Below, one piece after another: positions 37,093-45,509 of a stretch of DNA of 64,000 bases. The first letter of the stretch is position 1. The number at the start of each line of letters is the position of its first letter. The stretch spans positions 50,949-114,948 of the forward strand of contig JBGCGB010000006.1 of NCBI GenBank assembly GCA_045110335.1, given 5' to 3'. The notes under the pieces were generated by a model. The model ran no database searches. It was not told the DNA's origin and worked only from the letters and a program-made list of their open reading frames with translations. Source of the DNA: CALBPI01 sp045110335 (GTDB lineage: Bacteria; Pseudomonadota; Gammaproteobacteria; Steroidobacterales; Woeseiaceae). Both the position numbers and the translations under genes were made by a program.

Positions 37093-39315
37093 TCAAAGCT
37101 CTGATTGGGGATCGATGTCGAGCGACCAGCGCAATTGATGCGTTGTGCTTTCATGGCTAAGAAAATGCGTAAGTGTATGGAGCTTTGTTTGTAAATTAGC
37201 TCGTGTGTCTGCGCTCAGTAAAAGTTGGTATCGATAACGGCCGGCGCGTCGCAGCATGCTGGCTGGCGCCGGACCCAGCACATCAACCGCGGAGTTACCC
37301 AGACGTTGGCGAGCGCGCTGCAAGAAATCAATGGCCGTGCGTTCTTGAGTTGCGGCGGCATGCAATACGGCGATATGCCTGAACGGGGGCCAGCCGGCGG
37401 CCTCGCGTTCCACAAGCGCCTGCGTTGCAAAAGCGGCATAGCCATCCTGTACCAGCATGCGCAGCAATGGATGGTCAGGGAATGCGCTCTGGATAAAGAC
37501 TTCACCCGCCTGATCGCCGCGACCTGCGCGCCCCGCCACTTGAATGACGCTTTGTGCCAAACGTTCGCTGGCACGGAAATCACTGGCAAAGAAACCCTGG
37601 TCCGTATTGAGCATGACGACTAACGTCAACAAGGGCAGATGATGACCTTTGGCTAGCATCTGGGTGCCGACCAGAATACGCGTGTCTCCGCGCTTTGCAG
37701 CGGCCAGCGCATCCTGCATGCTGCCTTTCGCGCTAGTGGTGTCACTGTCGATACGCGCCATCGTGTATTCGGGCATTAGCGAGCCTAGCACTTCTTCAAT
37801 GCGCTCGGTGCCTTCACCTAGGGGGTTGACGGGTTGCCCACATTGCTCACATGCTGTGGGCACATCGCGTCGCATGCCGCAGTGATGACATTGCAGCTCC
37901 TGGCGATGTGCATGGAGCGTCATATGCGCATCGCAATGACTGCAGTCGACCATGTTGCCGCAATCGCTACAGATTAGCGTGGGCGCATAGCCACGCCGGT
38001 TCAAATAGACGAGCACCTGATTGCCGGCCGAAAGGTGTCGCTTCATCGCATCAATAACGGGTTGTGAGAGACCTTCCAGCATATTGAAACGATTGGTGTC
38101 GATCACATGAATTCGCGGTGCCGTGGCACCGGCGGCTCGATGCGTTAACCGAAAGTGTTGATAGCGGCCTTGTTTGGCGTTGTGCAAACTCTCCAACGAT
38201 GGCGTTGCAGTGCTCAATAAAATGGGTATCTCGCATTGGTTGGCGCGCCATACCGCTAGATCGCGGGCGTGATAGCGAAAACCCTCATGCTGTTTCAACG
38301 AGCTGTCATGTTCTTCATCAACGATGATGAGTCCGGGTTTCGCTAGCGGCGTGAATACCGCGGAGCGTGTGCCTATAACCACTTTGGCCAAGCCCCGACT
38401 AGTCGCCAACCAGTTGGCGGTGCGTTCGGCATCGCTTAAGTTGCTGTGCAACAAAGCGACGCGTTGCCCCAGACGTTGTTCGAAACGTCGAATGAGCTGC
38501 GGCGTCAGACCGATCTCCGGTACCAGAATTAACGTTTGCCGGTTTCTCGATAGTTGTTGTTGCGTGAGTTGCAGGAAGACCTCCGTCTTGCCGCTGCCGG
38601 TCACGCCGTCCAACAAGCATGGCTGGTAACCGGTTGACGATCGGCCAAGCGCGTCAACGACGGTTTGCTGTTCGTCACTGAGTACCAATGCAGTGGTTTG
38701 TTCAGCGACGTCGCAGTGCCAGTCAATATCAGGCGCTCGCATCGTTGTCGCTATCCAGTTTCGCTTACTGAGCGACGTAGCAACGCGGCGCCATTCCGGC
38801 ATTTCTGCCCGAATCTGATCTGCTGACAGATGCGCTTGGCGACTCAACAATTGCAATAATGCAAACTGCTTTGGCGCGCGTTTACCAAGCGCCGGTGTTA
38901 TCTCATCGCGGCCGGTCTTGGTTAGGGCGACATATTCAATCAGTGCCTCGGTCGCTTTACCTTTGCGCAGGCCAGGCGGCAAAGCCGCGGCCACTACCTC
39001 GCCAATCGGCTGGTGGTAGTAGCGGGCGGCAAATTGCACCAACGCGATGCCGGCCGCATTAAGAACCGGGGTGTCATCGAGTACTTTGGATATATTCTTC
39101 AGCTGGTTGAGCGCAAGCTTTGGCTTGTCATCGTCGCGCCAGACAACCCCGATCACTTGCCGCCTGCCGAATGAAACTAGGACTCTTGTACCGATTTCCG
39201 GGCGCGGCTGGTCGGCCGCCACACGATAGTCAAAAACTTGTCGTAATGGCACGTCTATCGCGACTGAAATACGGGAATCCCCCGTATGTTCTTGATTTCC
39301 TGAGTCTTGTCTCAA
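37093..39315 (-). CDS. priA: Primosomal replication protein N' (PriA helicase)
   Basis: PriA restarts stalled replication forks. The 740-residue product has the N-terminal 3'-end-binding domain (VPLRQVFDYRV), Walker A GVTGSGKTEVF, the DEEH box, and eight zinc cysteines in pairs (CSDCGNMVDCSHC ... CHHC ... CEQCG) inside the helicase. The TTG at 39315 is the only usual start upstream of the conserved first strand; an in-frame stop lies about 50 bases further up. DnaA boxes sit directly before this TTG. Confidence 0.94.
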   Translation of the reverse strand: MRQDSGNQEHTGDSRISVAIDVPLRQVFDYRVAADQPRPEIGTRVLVSFGRRQVIGVVWRDDDKPKLALNQLKNISKVLDDTPVLNAAGIALVQFAARYYHQPIGEVVAAALPPGLRKGKATEALIEYVALTKTGRDEITPALGKRAPKQFALLQLLSRQAHLSADQIRAEMPEWRRVATSLSKRNWIATTMRAPDIDWHCDVAEQTTALVLSDEQQTVVDALGRSSTGYQPCLLDGVTGSGKTEVFLQLTQQQLSRNRQTLILVPEIGLTPQLIRRFEQRLGQRVALLHSNLSDAERTANWLATSRGLAKVVIGTRSAVFTPLAKPGLIIVDEEHDSSLKQHEGFRYHARDLAVWRANQCEIPILLSTATPSLESLHNAKQGRYQHFRLTHRAAGATAPRIHVIDTNRFNMLEGLSQPVIDAMKRHLSAGNQVLVYLNRRGYAPTLICSDCGNMVDCSHCDAHMTLHAHRQELQCHHCGMRRDVPTACEQCGQPVNPLGEGTERIEEVLGSLMPEYTMARIDSDTTSAKGSMQDALAAAKRGDTRILVGTQMLAKGHHLPLLTLVVMLNTDQGFFASDFRASERLAQSVIQVAGRAGRGDQAGEVFIQSAFPDHPLLRMLVQDGYAAFATQALVEREAAGWPPFRHIAVLHAAATQERTAIDFLQRARQRLGNSAVDVLGPAPASMLRRAGRYRYQLLLSADTRANLQTKLHTLTHFLSHESTTHQLRWSLDIDPQSEL

Positions 39316-39319
39316 AGGC

Positions 39320-39328
39320 TGTGGATAA
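39320..39328 (-). promoter_or_regulatory. DnaA box, perfect (TTATCCACA)
   Basis: Read on the minus strand the site is identical to the high-affinity E. coli R1 box. It lies five bases before the priA start codon. Confidence 0.65.
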
Positions 39329-39331
39329 CTC

Positions 39332-39340
39332 TGTGGATGA
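39332..39340 (-). promoter_or_regulatory. DnaA box, one mismatch (TCATCCACA)
   Basis: It is a direct repeat of the first box at a 12-base step, in the same orientation, which favours cooperative binding. Confidence 0.45.
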
Positions 39341-39399
39341 TCGCATGAGATTTCGAGCCCCGGTTAGTTTTCAACGTCACACCGCATTACCCGATACTC

Positions 39400-39430
39400 A
39401 AAAAATTGATCATTTATTTTTTAAAAACAA
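39400..39430. other. AT-rich element with a 13-mer-like sequence
   Basis: GATCATTTATTTT at 39408-39420 matches the E. coli unwinding 13-mer at all fixed positions but one; the run around it has almost no G or C. Confidence 0.4.
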
Positions 39431-39497
39431 TGGTTTATAGGTCACGTGCGGCGAAATTGGCCTTTTATTGATGCGGTCCGGGAACATTTAGCATCGA

Positions 39498-39506
39498 TGT
39501 GCATAA
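39498..39506 (-). promoter_or_regulatory. DnaA box, consensus (TTATGCACA)
   Basis: It matches TTATNCACA exactly and has the same orientation as the boxes next to priA, 170 bases away across the AT-rich element. Confidence 0.55.
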
Positions 39507-39705
39507 GTCTCTTGACAACAGGCGGATCGTCAGGTCTCTCATCATGCCGTTCAACCGTTAAATTATCGCACGATTCGGCTGCCTTCTGGGTCGGTTGATT
39601 CATCGTTTATATTTTGCATAATCCCATTGATTTCGTTGAAATTGTCTTGCAATCTTGGGGTGGCTGCAGCGAACTGACAATTTCCCGACGCACCAAAGGG
39701 TCAAT

Positions 39706-40353
39706 ATGTTTCAGGACGAAAAACCGCGAATCTCACAACAAGTCTTGCGCACGGACGTTGCCGGTATGCCGCTTGAATGGATTGATTATCGGGAAGCCGC
39801 GCGTTTGTATCATGCTGACCAAGTTGCCTATGCTTGTGGCACCGATCTCTACCGCGTGCGTGGCGGTTTTAGTGCAGCGACCGGCCAACGCAGCGTAATC
39901 GATGTCAATTCCATTATTGCAACGTATGGCACCCATCAGGGGCTGGCGCAGCAACGCGAGGCGTACACGCCGCCGCTTAACAACCGTACCCTGTTCAAGC
40001 GCGATGCGAATATTTGTTTGTATTGCGGACTTAAGTTTTCAAATGTCGATTTGACCCGCGATCATATTACGCCGATTTCCCAACGGGGCGCTGACCGTTG
40101 GACCAATGTGGCAACGGCCTGTAAACGTTGTAATAACCACAAAGGCGGGAACACGCCGGAACAAGCGGGCATGCAGTTGATCGCTGTGCCTTTTACGCCG
40201 ACTTATGCGGAGTACATTTATCTGAAGGGTCGCCGCGTACTAGCGGATCAAATGGCTTACTTGTTGGCTCACTTTCCAAGATCCAGCCCATTGCATCAGC
40301 GTGTGCGTATTCATCTCGATAGTAATCAGGCGGCAACTGCAGCGGATTTTTGA
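39706..40353 (+). CDS. HNH endonuclease
   Basis: A 215-residue protein. An N-terminal part (1-95) of unknown type, VLRTDVAGMPLEWIDYREAA, precedes the HNH domain: two CxxC pairs (ICLYCGLKF and CKRCNNHKGG) that hold a structural zinc, and the catalytic RDHITPISQRG. Such free-standing HNH genes are common in proteobacterial chromosomes and their DNA target is unknown. ATG 39706 follows AAAGGG. It is divergent from priA and 40 bases before the exonuclease gene, so both neighbours deal with DNA. Confidence 0.9.
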   Translation: MFQDEKPRISQQVLRTDVAGMPLEWIDYREAARLYHADQVAYACGTDLYRVRGGFSAATGQRSVIDVNSIIATYGTHQGLAQQREAYTPPLNNRTLFKRDANICLYCGLKFSNVDLTRDHITPISQRGADRWTNVATACKRCNNHKGGNTPEQAGMQLIAVPFTPTYAEYIYLKGRRVLADQMAYLLAHFPRSSPLHQRVRIHLDSNQAATAADF

Positions 40354-40392
40354 GGCAACGTTTCAAAGCGCCCCAGTGCTACACTTTAGCTC

Positions 40393-41283
40393 ATGATTTA
40401 TTTGATTGACGCGAGTGTTTACGTCTTTCGTGCCTGGTTTTCAGTGCCTGACGATATGCGAGATCCAGCGGGGAACCCGACCAATGCCCTGTACGGATTT
40501 ACCCGTTTTCTGGCGGATTTTCTCGAGTTCGAAGCGCCGAAGCGGATTGCGGTCGCTTTTGATGAGAGTCTCGCGCAGTCGTATCGAAACGATATTTATC
40601 CGGCTTACAAAGCGAATCGTGATCCTGCACCACCCGAGTTGGACCGCCAATTCAAACAGTGTCGTCGTATGGCACGCGCACTGGGATTGTGTGAAGCAGC
40701 CAGTGATGTCTACGAAGCGGATGACATTATCGGCACACTAGCATTCGATGCTAGAAATCAGGGCGTGCCTTTTACGATCGTCAGTAGAGACAAAGACTTG
40801 ACGCAATTGTTGTCACCAACGGACGTGTTTTGGGACTTTGCAGGTAACCGCCGACTGACTTATGAAGATATTCCGGATGCGTTTGGCGTTTTTCCGGAGC
40901 AGATCGCTGATTTACTCGCGCTTGCAGGCGATGCGGTCGACAACATTCCCGGCGTCCCTGGGGTCGGCAAAAAAACTGCTGCTGCTTTGCTGAATCACTT
41001 CGGCAGTCTCGATGTGTTGTATGCCAATCTTGATCGTGTGTCGGATGTCGAGGTCCGAGGTGCTTCGAAACTTGGTGATCGGCTGCACACGCATCGGGAC
41101 ATCGCGATGATTTCGAAACAACTTACGCTCATCCCGAGCGATGTACCGTTACCGTTCGATTGCGCTGGCATCGGTCGTAAGAAACCTGACTTGGGCGCGT
41201 TCAATGCGCTTTGTGATGAGGCCGGATTTGGCCCGACATTTCGGCGTCAGGCTGAACGACTGTCCGATTTGCTGGACGACTAA
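40393..41283 (+). CDS. Stand-alone 5'-3' exonuclease / flap endonuclease (ExoIX-like)
   Basis: A 296-residue protein equal to the 5'-nuclease domain of DNA polymerase I without the polymerase. Metal-binding acids are seen in LIDASVYVFRAW, VAFDESLAQSYRNDIYPAYKANR, EADDIIGTLA and SRDKDLTQLL; the helix-three-turn-helix DNA-binding motif is 'GVPGVGKKTAAALLNHFG'. It resembles Xni/ExoIX but retains more of the acidic residues than E. coli Xni; I therefore leave the symbol open. Starts 39 bases after the HNH gene. Confidence 0.9.
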   Translation: MIYLIDASVYVFRAWFSVPDDMRDPAGNPTNALYGFTRFLADFLEFEAPKRIAVAFDESLAQSYRNDIYPAYKANRDPAPPELDRQFKQCRRMARALGLCEAASDVYEADDIIGTLAFDARNQGVPFTIVSRDKDLTQLLSPTDVFWDFAGNRRLTYEDIPDAFGVFPEQIADLLALAGDAVDNIPGVPGVGKKTAAALLNHFGSLDVLYANLDRVSDVEVRGASKLGDRLHTHRDIAMISKQLTLIPSDVPLPFDCAGIGRKKPDLGAFNALCDEAGFGPTFRRQAERLSDLLDD

Positions 41284-41292
41284 CGCGCTGCG

Positions 41293-42015
41293 TTAAAATT
41301 CGGACTGCATAAAGTCATTCTGTAGGAAGGACAAGCAAAGCCCTTCTGTGGTAACCAGTTGACCGACGCATTCACCCAGACCAATGCCGCATGGGCGCAT
41401 AGCGAACCCTAAGCGATCCAATGCCCGACCTAGTGCGGCCAGGTCTGTGACGTGATAGCAAAGTTGCGGTGTGCGACCGCGAACTTTTTCACTGAGACCA
41501 ATGGCCAACCCATCGATGTCCAGACGCATGTGCATCTCGTCGCCCTGCATAATGCCGAGCGTGTTTCTTGAGAAGGGTGCCCAAAATTGGGTGCTCGCCA
41601 TACTGCTACGCACGGGCAAAGACAGCTCGAGAAATTCACCGAGTAAGCTTTCGCTTGGTTCTTGCCGTGGTGGCGAGTAGGTTCGAGCCTCGACAAGTAA
41701 GAGTGGATGCCCATCCGCATCGGTGAGCGACACTTCATTGAAGGTTTCCGGGTCAATGTTCATTGATACCAGATGAGATGTTTCACTAAACTGAAGCGCG
41801 ACCTTCGCGAGATCCGGTTGCACAAGCGTCGTGGTAGGTTCAGCAAACTCGCGTGCGTGCAGGCCTATTGTGATATTGCCGTCTGTTACCGCCGCGTAAG
41901 GGTAAGTGCGAGTATCGTTGGTTTCCAGCTCCTGAAAACCGAGCGCTTGATAAAAGGCTAGCGAAGCCAGCATATCTTGCGTCGTGACACTGATTTCCAG
42001 AAATGTCCCGATCAT
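41293..42015 (-). CDS. Two-module VOC-family protein coupled to hemH
   Basis: A 240-residue protein with two VOC modules: the first opens 'FLEISVTTQDMLASLAFYQAL', the second FLELSLPVRSSMASTQFWAPF, each ending in a strand like HPLLLVEA or LCLSFLQ. The ligand is unknown. The start overlaps the hemH stop by four bases (ATGA), as another VOC gene does with hemF at 17.7 kb. The two stops of this gene and of the convergent exonuclease lie within a short hairpin (41281-41295). Confidence 0.82.
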   Translation of the reverse strand: MIGTFLEISVTTQDMLASLAFYQALGFQELETNDTRTYPYAAVTDGNITIGLHAREFAEPTTTLVQPDLAKVALQFSETSHLVSMNIDPETFNEVSLTDADGHPLLLVEARTYSPPRQEPSESLLGEFLELSLPVRSSMASTQFWAPFSRNTLGIMQGDEMHMRLDIDGLAIGLSEKVRGRTPQLCYHVTDLAALGRALDRLGFAMRPCGIGLGECVGQLVTTEGLCLSFLQNDFMQSEF

Positions 42016-43118
42016 TCGTTGGGCGACCTTGCTTCCATCGCAGTAGCGCGATCTGCCGAAGCGGCAATGTGTTGATTGAGCTCATTGAGCGTTTGATGCC
42101 AGCCGCTGGTTTGTTCGATGATCAATTCCCCCAGTGCTTCCAGTTGCGCTGGTGAGTCATTCAGCGCGGGGATATAGCGTAAGTCACCGCCACCGGCTTC
42201 AATGAACAGTTCTTTGTTTTCCAGCGCGATCTCTTCCAGTGTCTCCAGGCAATCCGCTGAGAAACCCGGGCAGATAACATCGATCTTACCCACCTTTTCG
42301 GCACCCCAGTCTTCGAGCGTGTAATCCGTGTACGGCATCAACCAGGGTTCGCGGCCTACCCGTGATTGAAATGACACGGCCCACTCGTCTTCGTTGAGTG
42401 ACAGGCCATCAGCAACTAACCGCGCTGTTTTTTGGCATTGGCAATGGTAGGGGTCTCCCGCACGAAAATAACGCTGCGGGATGCCGTGAAAAGAAAACAA
42501 GAGTCGCTCACCACGGCCATGTGTTGCCCAATGTGCTTGGACACTGTCGACCAATGCTTTGATTAACGCAGGACGATCATGAAATTGGGTGATGAAGCGT
42601 AACTCGGGTACCCAGCGTTGTTTGGAAAGCGCACTGGTGACAGCATCAAAAACGGTGCCGGTCGTCGTTGCCGAGTATTGCGGGTAGAGTGGTAGCACGA
42701 CAAGACGCCGAACGTTCTGCGCGCGCAGTCGCTCCAGCGCATCCGGAATCGATGGAGAGCCGTAGGACATGGCAAGTTCGGTTGAGATATGGCTACCGGT
42801 TGATTGTCGAACCTCTTGCGCAATTCCGTCGGCAATCTTTTGACTGAACAGTAAGAGTGGCGAGCCCTGTTCGGTCCAAATTTTTTGATAGGCCGCAGCC
42901 GAGCGTTTCGGTCGGATACGCAAAATAATTAAGTTGAGTATTAGCCACCACACGAGTCGCGGTTGTTCGACGACACGTGGATCCCAAAGAAACTGCTTCA
43001 GGTAGCGTCGAACGGATTTGGGTGAAGGATCGTCGGGCGTGCCTAGGTTGACCACAAGCAAGCCGATCGACTGCTGGTCACCATGGTCAAAATCCGACTC
43101 GCCAATAAAACGTGCCAT
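42012..43118 (-). CDS. hemH: Ferrochelatase
   Basis: HemH inserts iron into protoporphyrin IX. Signatures: VNLGTPDDPSPKSVRRYLKQFLWDPRVV, MSYGSPSI, 'VVLPLYPQYSATTTGTVFDA', FSFHGIPQRY with the catalytic histidine, FQSRVGREPWLMPYTD, and CPGFSADCLETLEEI with the late glutamate. Length 368 is within range. It is followed by a coupled VOC gene. It works after hemF, found 24 kb away on the same strand. Confidence 0.96.
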   Translation of the reverse strand: MARFIGESDFDHGDQQSIGLLVVNLGTPDDPSPKSVRRYLKQFLWDPRVVEQPRLVWWLILNLIILRIRPKRSAAAYQKIWTEQGSPLLLFSQKIADGIAQEVRQSTGSHISTELAMSYGSPSIPDALERLRAQNVRRLVVLPLYPQYSATTTGTVFDAVTSALSKQRWVPELRFITQFHDRPALIKALVDSVQAHWATHGRGERLLFSFHGIPQRYFRAGDPYHCQCQKTARLVADGLSLNEDEWAVSFQSRVGREPWLMPYTDYTLEDWGAEKVGKIDVICPGFSADCLETLEEIALENKELFIEAGGGDLRYIPALNDSPAQLEALGELIIEQTSGWHQTLNELNQHIAASADRATAMEARSPNE

Positions 43119-43208
43119 GTTCCTGTTGTCCGAAGGGGAAACTACCCGCTACAGTACCAATTGGGCCGACGCTAGGCCAGCAATCAAGCTGATGAGGAAC
43201 CCTGATTG

Positions 43209-43640
43209 ATGGACGAAGACACACAGATTGACGAGCATCCCGCAGAATTACCGACAAAGCGGCAGTTGATTCGGGATGCGGTGGTATTCCAGGTGAAGTT
43301 GATTGTGGATGGAATCCGCGATTTTGTTCTTATTCCCGTGTCGCTTGTCGCAACGGTGTTGAGCTTGTTGAAGCCGGGGAAAGTCGCGGGCAGTGAGTTT
43401 TATGATGTCGTGACCTTTGGCAAGGAAACCGAGGAACGCATCAATTTGTTTAGCGCTGCCAGACCGTCCGCGGTGCGTACAGACGAATTGCCGGCTGGTG
43501 ATCTTGATCAGGTTATCGATCAGGTTGAGCAATATGTGAGCAAAGAACTGCAGGGCGAACGTATGGAACAAGCGCGCGCGCGACTCGATGTACTGCTTAA
43601 GAAATTGAAGGCGCAATCTGGAGCGAAAGACGATGGTTGA
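43209..43640 (+). CDS. Unknown protein with one hydrophobic segment
   Basis: A 143-residue protein that I do not recognise. A polar N-terminus of 25 residues is followed by a hydrophobic stretch (VDGIRDFVLIPVSLVATVLSLL, residues about 33-55), and the rest is a charged, probably helical region with heptad-like pattern (VIDQVEQYVSKELQGERMEQARARLDVLLKKL). This suggests a membrane-attached coiled-coil protein. ATG 43209 (or TTG 43206) has GAGGA upstream. Its end overlaps tpm by eight bases, so the two are coupled. Confidence 0.7.
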   Translation: MDEDTQIDEHPAELPTKRQLIRDAVVFQVKLIVDGIRDFVLIPVSLVATVLSLLKPGKVAGSEFYDVVTFGKETEERINLFSAARPSAVRTDELPAGDLDQVIDQVEQYVSKELQGERMEQARARLDVLLKKLKAQSGAKDDG

Positions 43641-44310
43641 TACCAATGTGCATGCGGCATGGCACGATCGTTGGGAGAATGGCCGCATAGGTTTTCATCG
43701 ACAGACGGTGAACGAACATCTTGTTCGACACTGGTCTGTACTCGATGCTCCGGGCGCCGCAGCTGTTTTTGTACCACTGTGCGGAAAAGCGGTAGATCTG
43801 CATTGGTTAGCGAAGCAGCACGATCGGGTCGTCGGCGTCGAATTATCACCAGTCGCGGTTCGTGATTTTTTCGCCGAGTCTGAAGTGTCGCCCACACAAA
43901 AATCAAGCGGCTCGCTGGAGTGCTGGACACACGACAATATTTCGATTTGGTGCGGCGATTTTTTTGAGTTGACGCCTGAGCACTTGGGTAAAGTCGATGC
44001 ATTCTTTGACCGCGCATCGCTCATCGCATTGCCTGAGGCTGTTCGAAAACGTTACCAACGGCATCTGGCCACATTGGTTCCGGCGGGTGCGAAAGGCCTA
44101 ACGGTGACGGTCGATTATCCACAGCAGCAAATGAATGGTCCGCCATTTTCTGTTGGGGCAGATGAGCTGGCTCAAATTTCTGCCGGCTTGTTTGATGTTT
44201 CACCGTTGCAAACAGTCGACGTGCTAGCCAACGAAGACAAGTTTCGTGAGCGTGGTGTGACCAGCATGGTTGAACAGGTTTCTTTGTTAACGAGAATGGC
44301 TCAAAAGTAA
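43633..44310 (+). CDS. tpm: Thiopurine S-methyltransferase family protein
   Basis: A 225-residue SAM-dependent methyltransferase. The family's marks are an aromatic N-terminus (WHDRWENGRIGFHR), motif I FVPLCGKAVDLHWLA, GVELSPVAVRDFF, the acidic CGDFFEL and 'VDAFFDRASLIALPEAVRKRY'. In Pseudomonas the enzyme methylates tellurium and selenium compounds; the natural substrate here is unknown. It overlaps the previous gene by eight bases and the convergent barrel gene by ten. Confidence 0.93.
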   Translation: MVDTNVHAAWHDRWENGRIGFHRQTVNEHLVRHWSVLDAPGAAAVFVPLCGKAVDLHWLAKQHDRVVGVELSPVAVRDFFAESEVSPTQKSSGSLECWTHDNISIWCGDFFELTPEHLGKVDAFFDRASLIALPEAVRKRYQRHLATLVPAGAKGLTVTVDYPQQQMNGPPFSVGADELAQISAGLFDVSPLQTVDVLANEDKFRERGVTSMVEQVSLLTRMAQK

Positions 44311-45509
44311 CGCGTTAACTCAAGTTGCCAATAGTCTTCGTTATCAAATATCGATAAGACATCCATCGGTGACTGGCTGGAAAAGAAGCGTGCTTCGAGT
44401 GACAAGCGCCATCGTTGCCCCAGTCGCCGTGACCCTTCTACAGACGTCACACGTCCGCGACTATTTCGGTCGAATCCATGCAGTAACAGCCATTCGGTAT
44501 TCGCGAAGTCATTGACGCTCACTCTCGCACCTAACACGATGTCGTCGTCGGCAATCGCGACGCTTTGTAGCAGTCTCGATGCATCACGGCCATCATATTG
44601 ATATTCGGCGATGATGCCGATATCTGCTCCGGTGCCGAAAACGTTCGAAGCGGTCCATTCGAAGCCACCGGTCGCGGCAAAGTACCGCTGTTGATCATCG
44701 CGCTTGCTGACCGATTCGAGTTTCCAAAGCCAACTGCCCGTCACCATGGTCAATTCCAAACCGGTTTGATCCGTCAGGAAGTAAAAGGGTGTTAGAACCG
44801 GTGTAGCGCCAACCCGATCCAACTGGAGTAACGGTGTACGTTCCAAGCCCGCGAAATGGGAAATCGCGAACTCAATGTTGCCAATGAAATGCTGATAACG
44901 GAAAGCAAGATCTACGTGACCTTGTTCCCGGTTCGTTTCGTAGCGCGCCTCATCCGCGATTAATTGCAGTGGCCCTCGCAAGCGCCCAGCGCTGCCCGGC
45001 AATCGTTGTTCCCGGAAGCCGGGTAAGACAAAAAACTCGAGTTCGCCCCACTGGCGGTTGAATGCTAGTCGAATCATCGGCTGCCCCAGTTTCGACTCAC
45101 CATCGGGGCTATCCACTCGATTAGTCTGGTTCACGATGTCGACCAAGTGCAGCGCTTCGGTAACGCCCCAAAATACTTTGTCCAAGCCAATGGTGAGTTC
45201 GGCATTCGACCATCGATACCGCCAGTTCAATTCCCCAATATCAAATTGACTGCGTTCGCCGTCCTGACTGTCTATGCGCCCGGCAATCGAAAAAGCAAAG
45301 CGTTGCCGACGCTGGTCGAACTCTTCGGAGAATTGAAGTTTACCCGCCAGCGATAGATCGCCATTGGTCTGGCGTGGATCCGCTGCGGGCTGCACAAACC
45401 AGCGAGCCTGTGCGCTAACTTCGCCCTGCCAGGGTGAGGCATGGGTGGATGCCGCCGCCAGGCCAAGAACCAGCAAGGCCACAACACGAATGTCAACGAA
45501 TGCTATCAA
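44301..45509 (-). CDS. Predicted outer-membrane beta-barrel protein (DUF1302/porin-like)
   Basis: A 402-residue exported protein: signal peptide at about 1-25 (cut near THA-SP), then alternating strands with many aromatic residues at strand ends (NWRYRW, FDIGEL, YWQLELTRYF) and a terminal Phe. This fits a 16-strand or larger barrel. It is not a protein I can name; it resembles barrels found beside LolA-like genes in RND/MMPL loci. The start codon is TTG 45509, overlapping the LolA-like gene by 17 bases, so the two are surely co-expressed. Confidence 0.7.
   Translation of the reverse strand: MIAFVDIRVVALLVLGLAAASTHASPWQGEVSAQARWFVQPAADPRQTNGDLSLAGKLQFSEEFDQRRQRFAFSIAGRIDSQDGERSQFDIGELNWRYRWSNAELTIGLDKVFWGVTEALHLVDIVNQTNRVDSPDGESKLGQPMIRLAFNRQWGELEFFVLPGFREQRLPGSAGRLRGPLQLIADEARYETNREQGHVDLAFRYQHFIGNIEFAISHFAGLERTPLLQLDRVGATPVLTPFYFLTDQTGLELTMVTGSWLWKLESVSKRDDQQRYFAATGGFEWTASNVFGTGADIGIIAEYQYDGRDASRLLQSVAIADDDIVLGARVSVNDFANTEWLLLHGFDRNSRGRVTSVEGSRRLGQRWRLSLEARFFSSQSPMDVLSIFDNEDYWQLELTRYF

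Larger units (their letters stand above)
39316..39705. other. 390-bp non-coding gap with DnaA boxes and AT-rich stretch (oriC-like)
   Basis: No gene is supported here. On the minus strand there are two consensus TTATNCACA sites (39320-39328, 39498-39506) and two one-mismatch sites (39332-39340, 39613-39621). Between them is an AT-rich run (39399-39431) that contains GATCATTTATTTT, one base away from the E. coli oriC 13-mer consensus GATCTNTTNTTTT. Further GATC sites are at about 39339 and 39525. It could be an origin, a DnaA-controlled divergent promoter for priA and the HNH gene, or both. Confidence 0.5.

Noticed and set aside
39269..39287. ATACGGG/CCCGTAT inverted repeat
   Set aside because: It lies within the first codons of priA if the TTG start is right; no independent sign of a regulatory role.
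41281..41295. Hairpin holding the stop codons of the exonuclease and VOC genes
   Set aside because: Only six pairs and no T-run; may be chance from the complementary stop codons.
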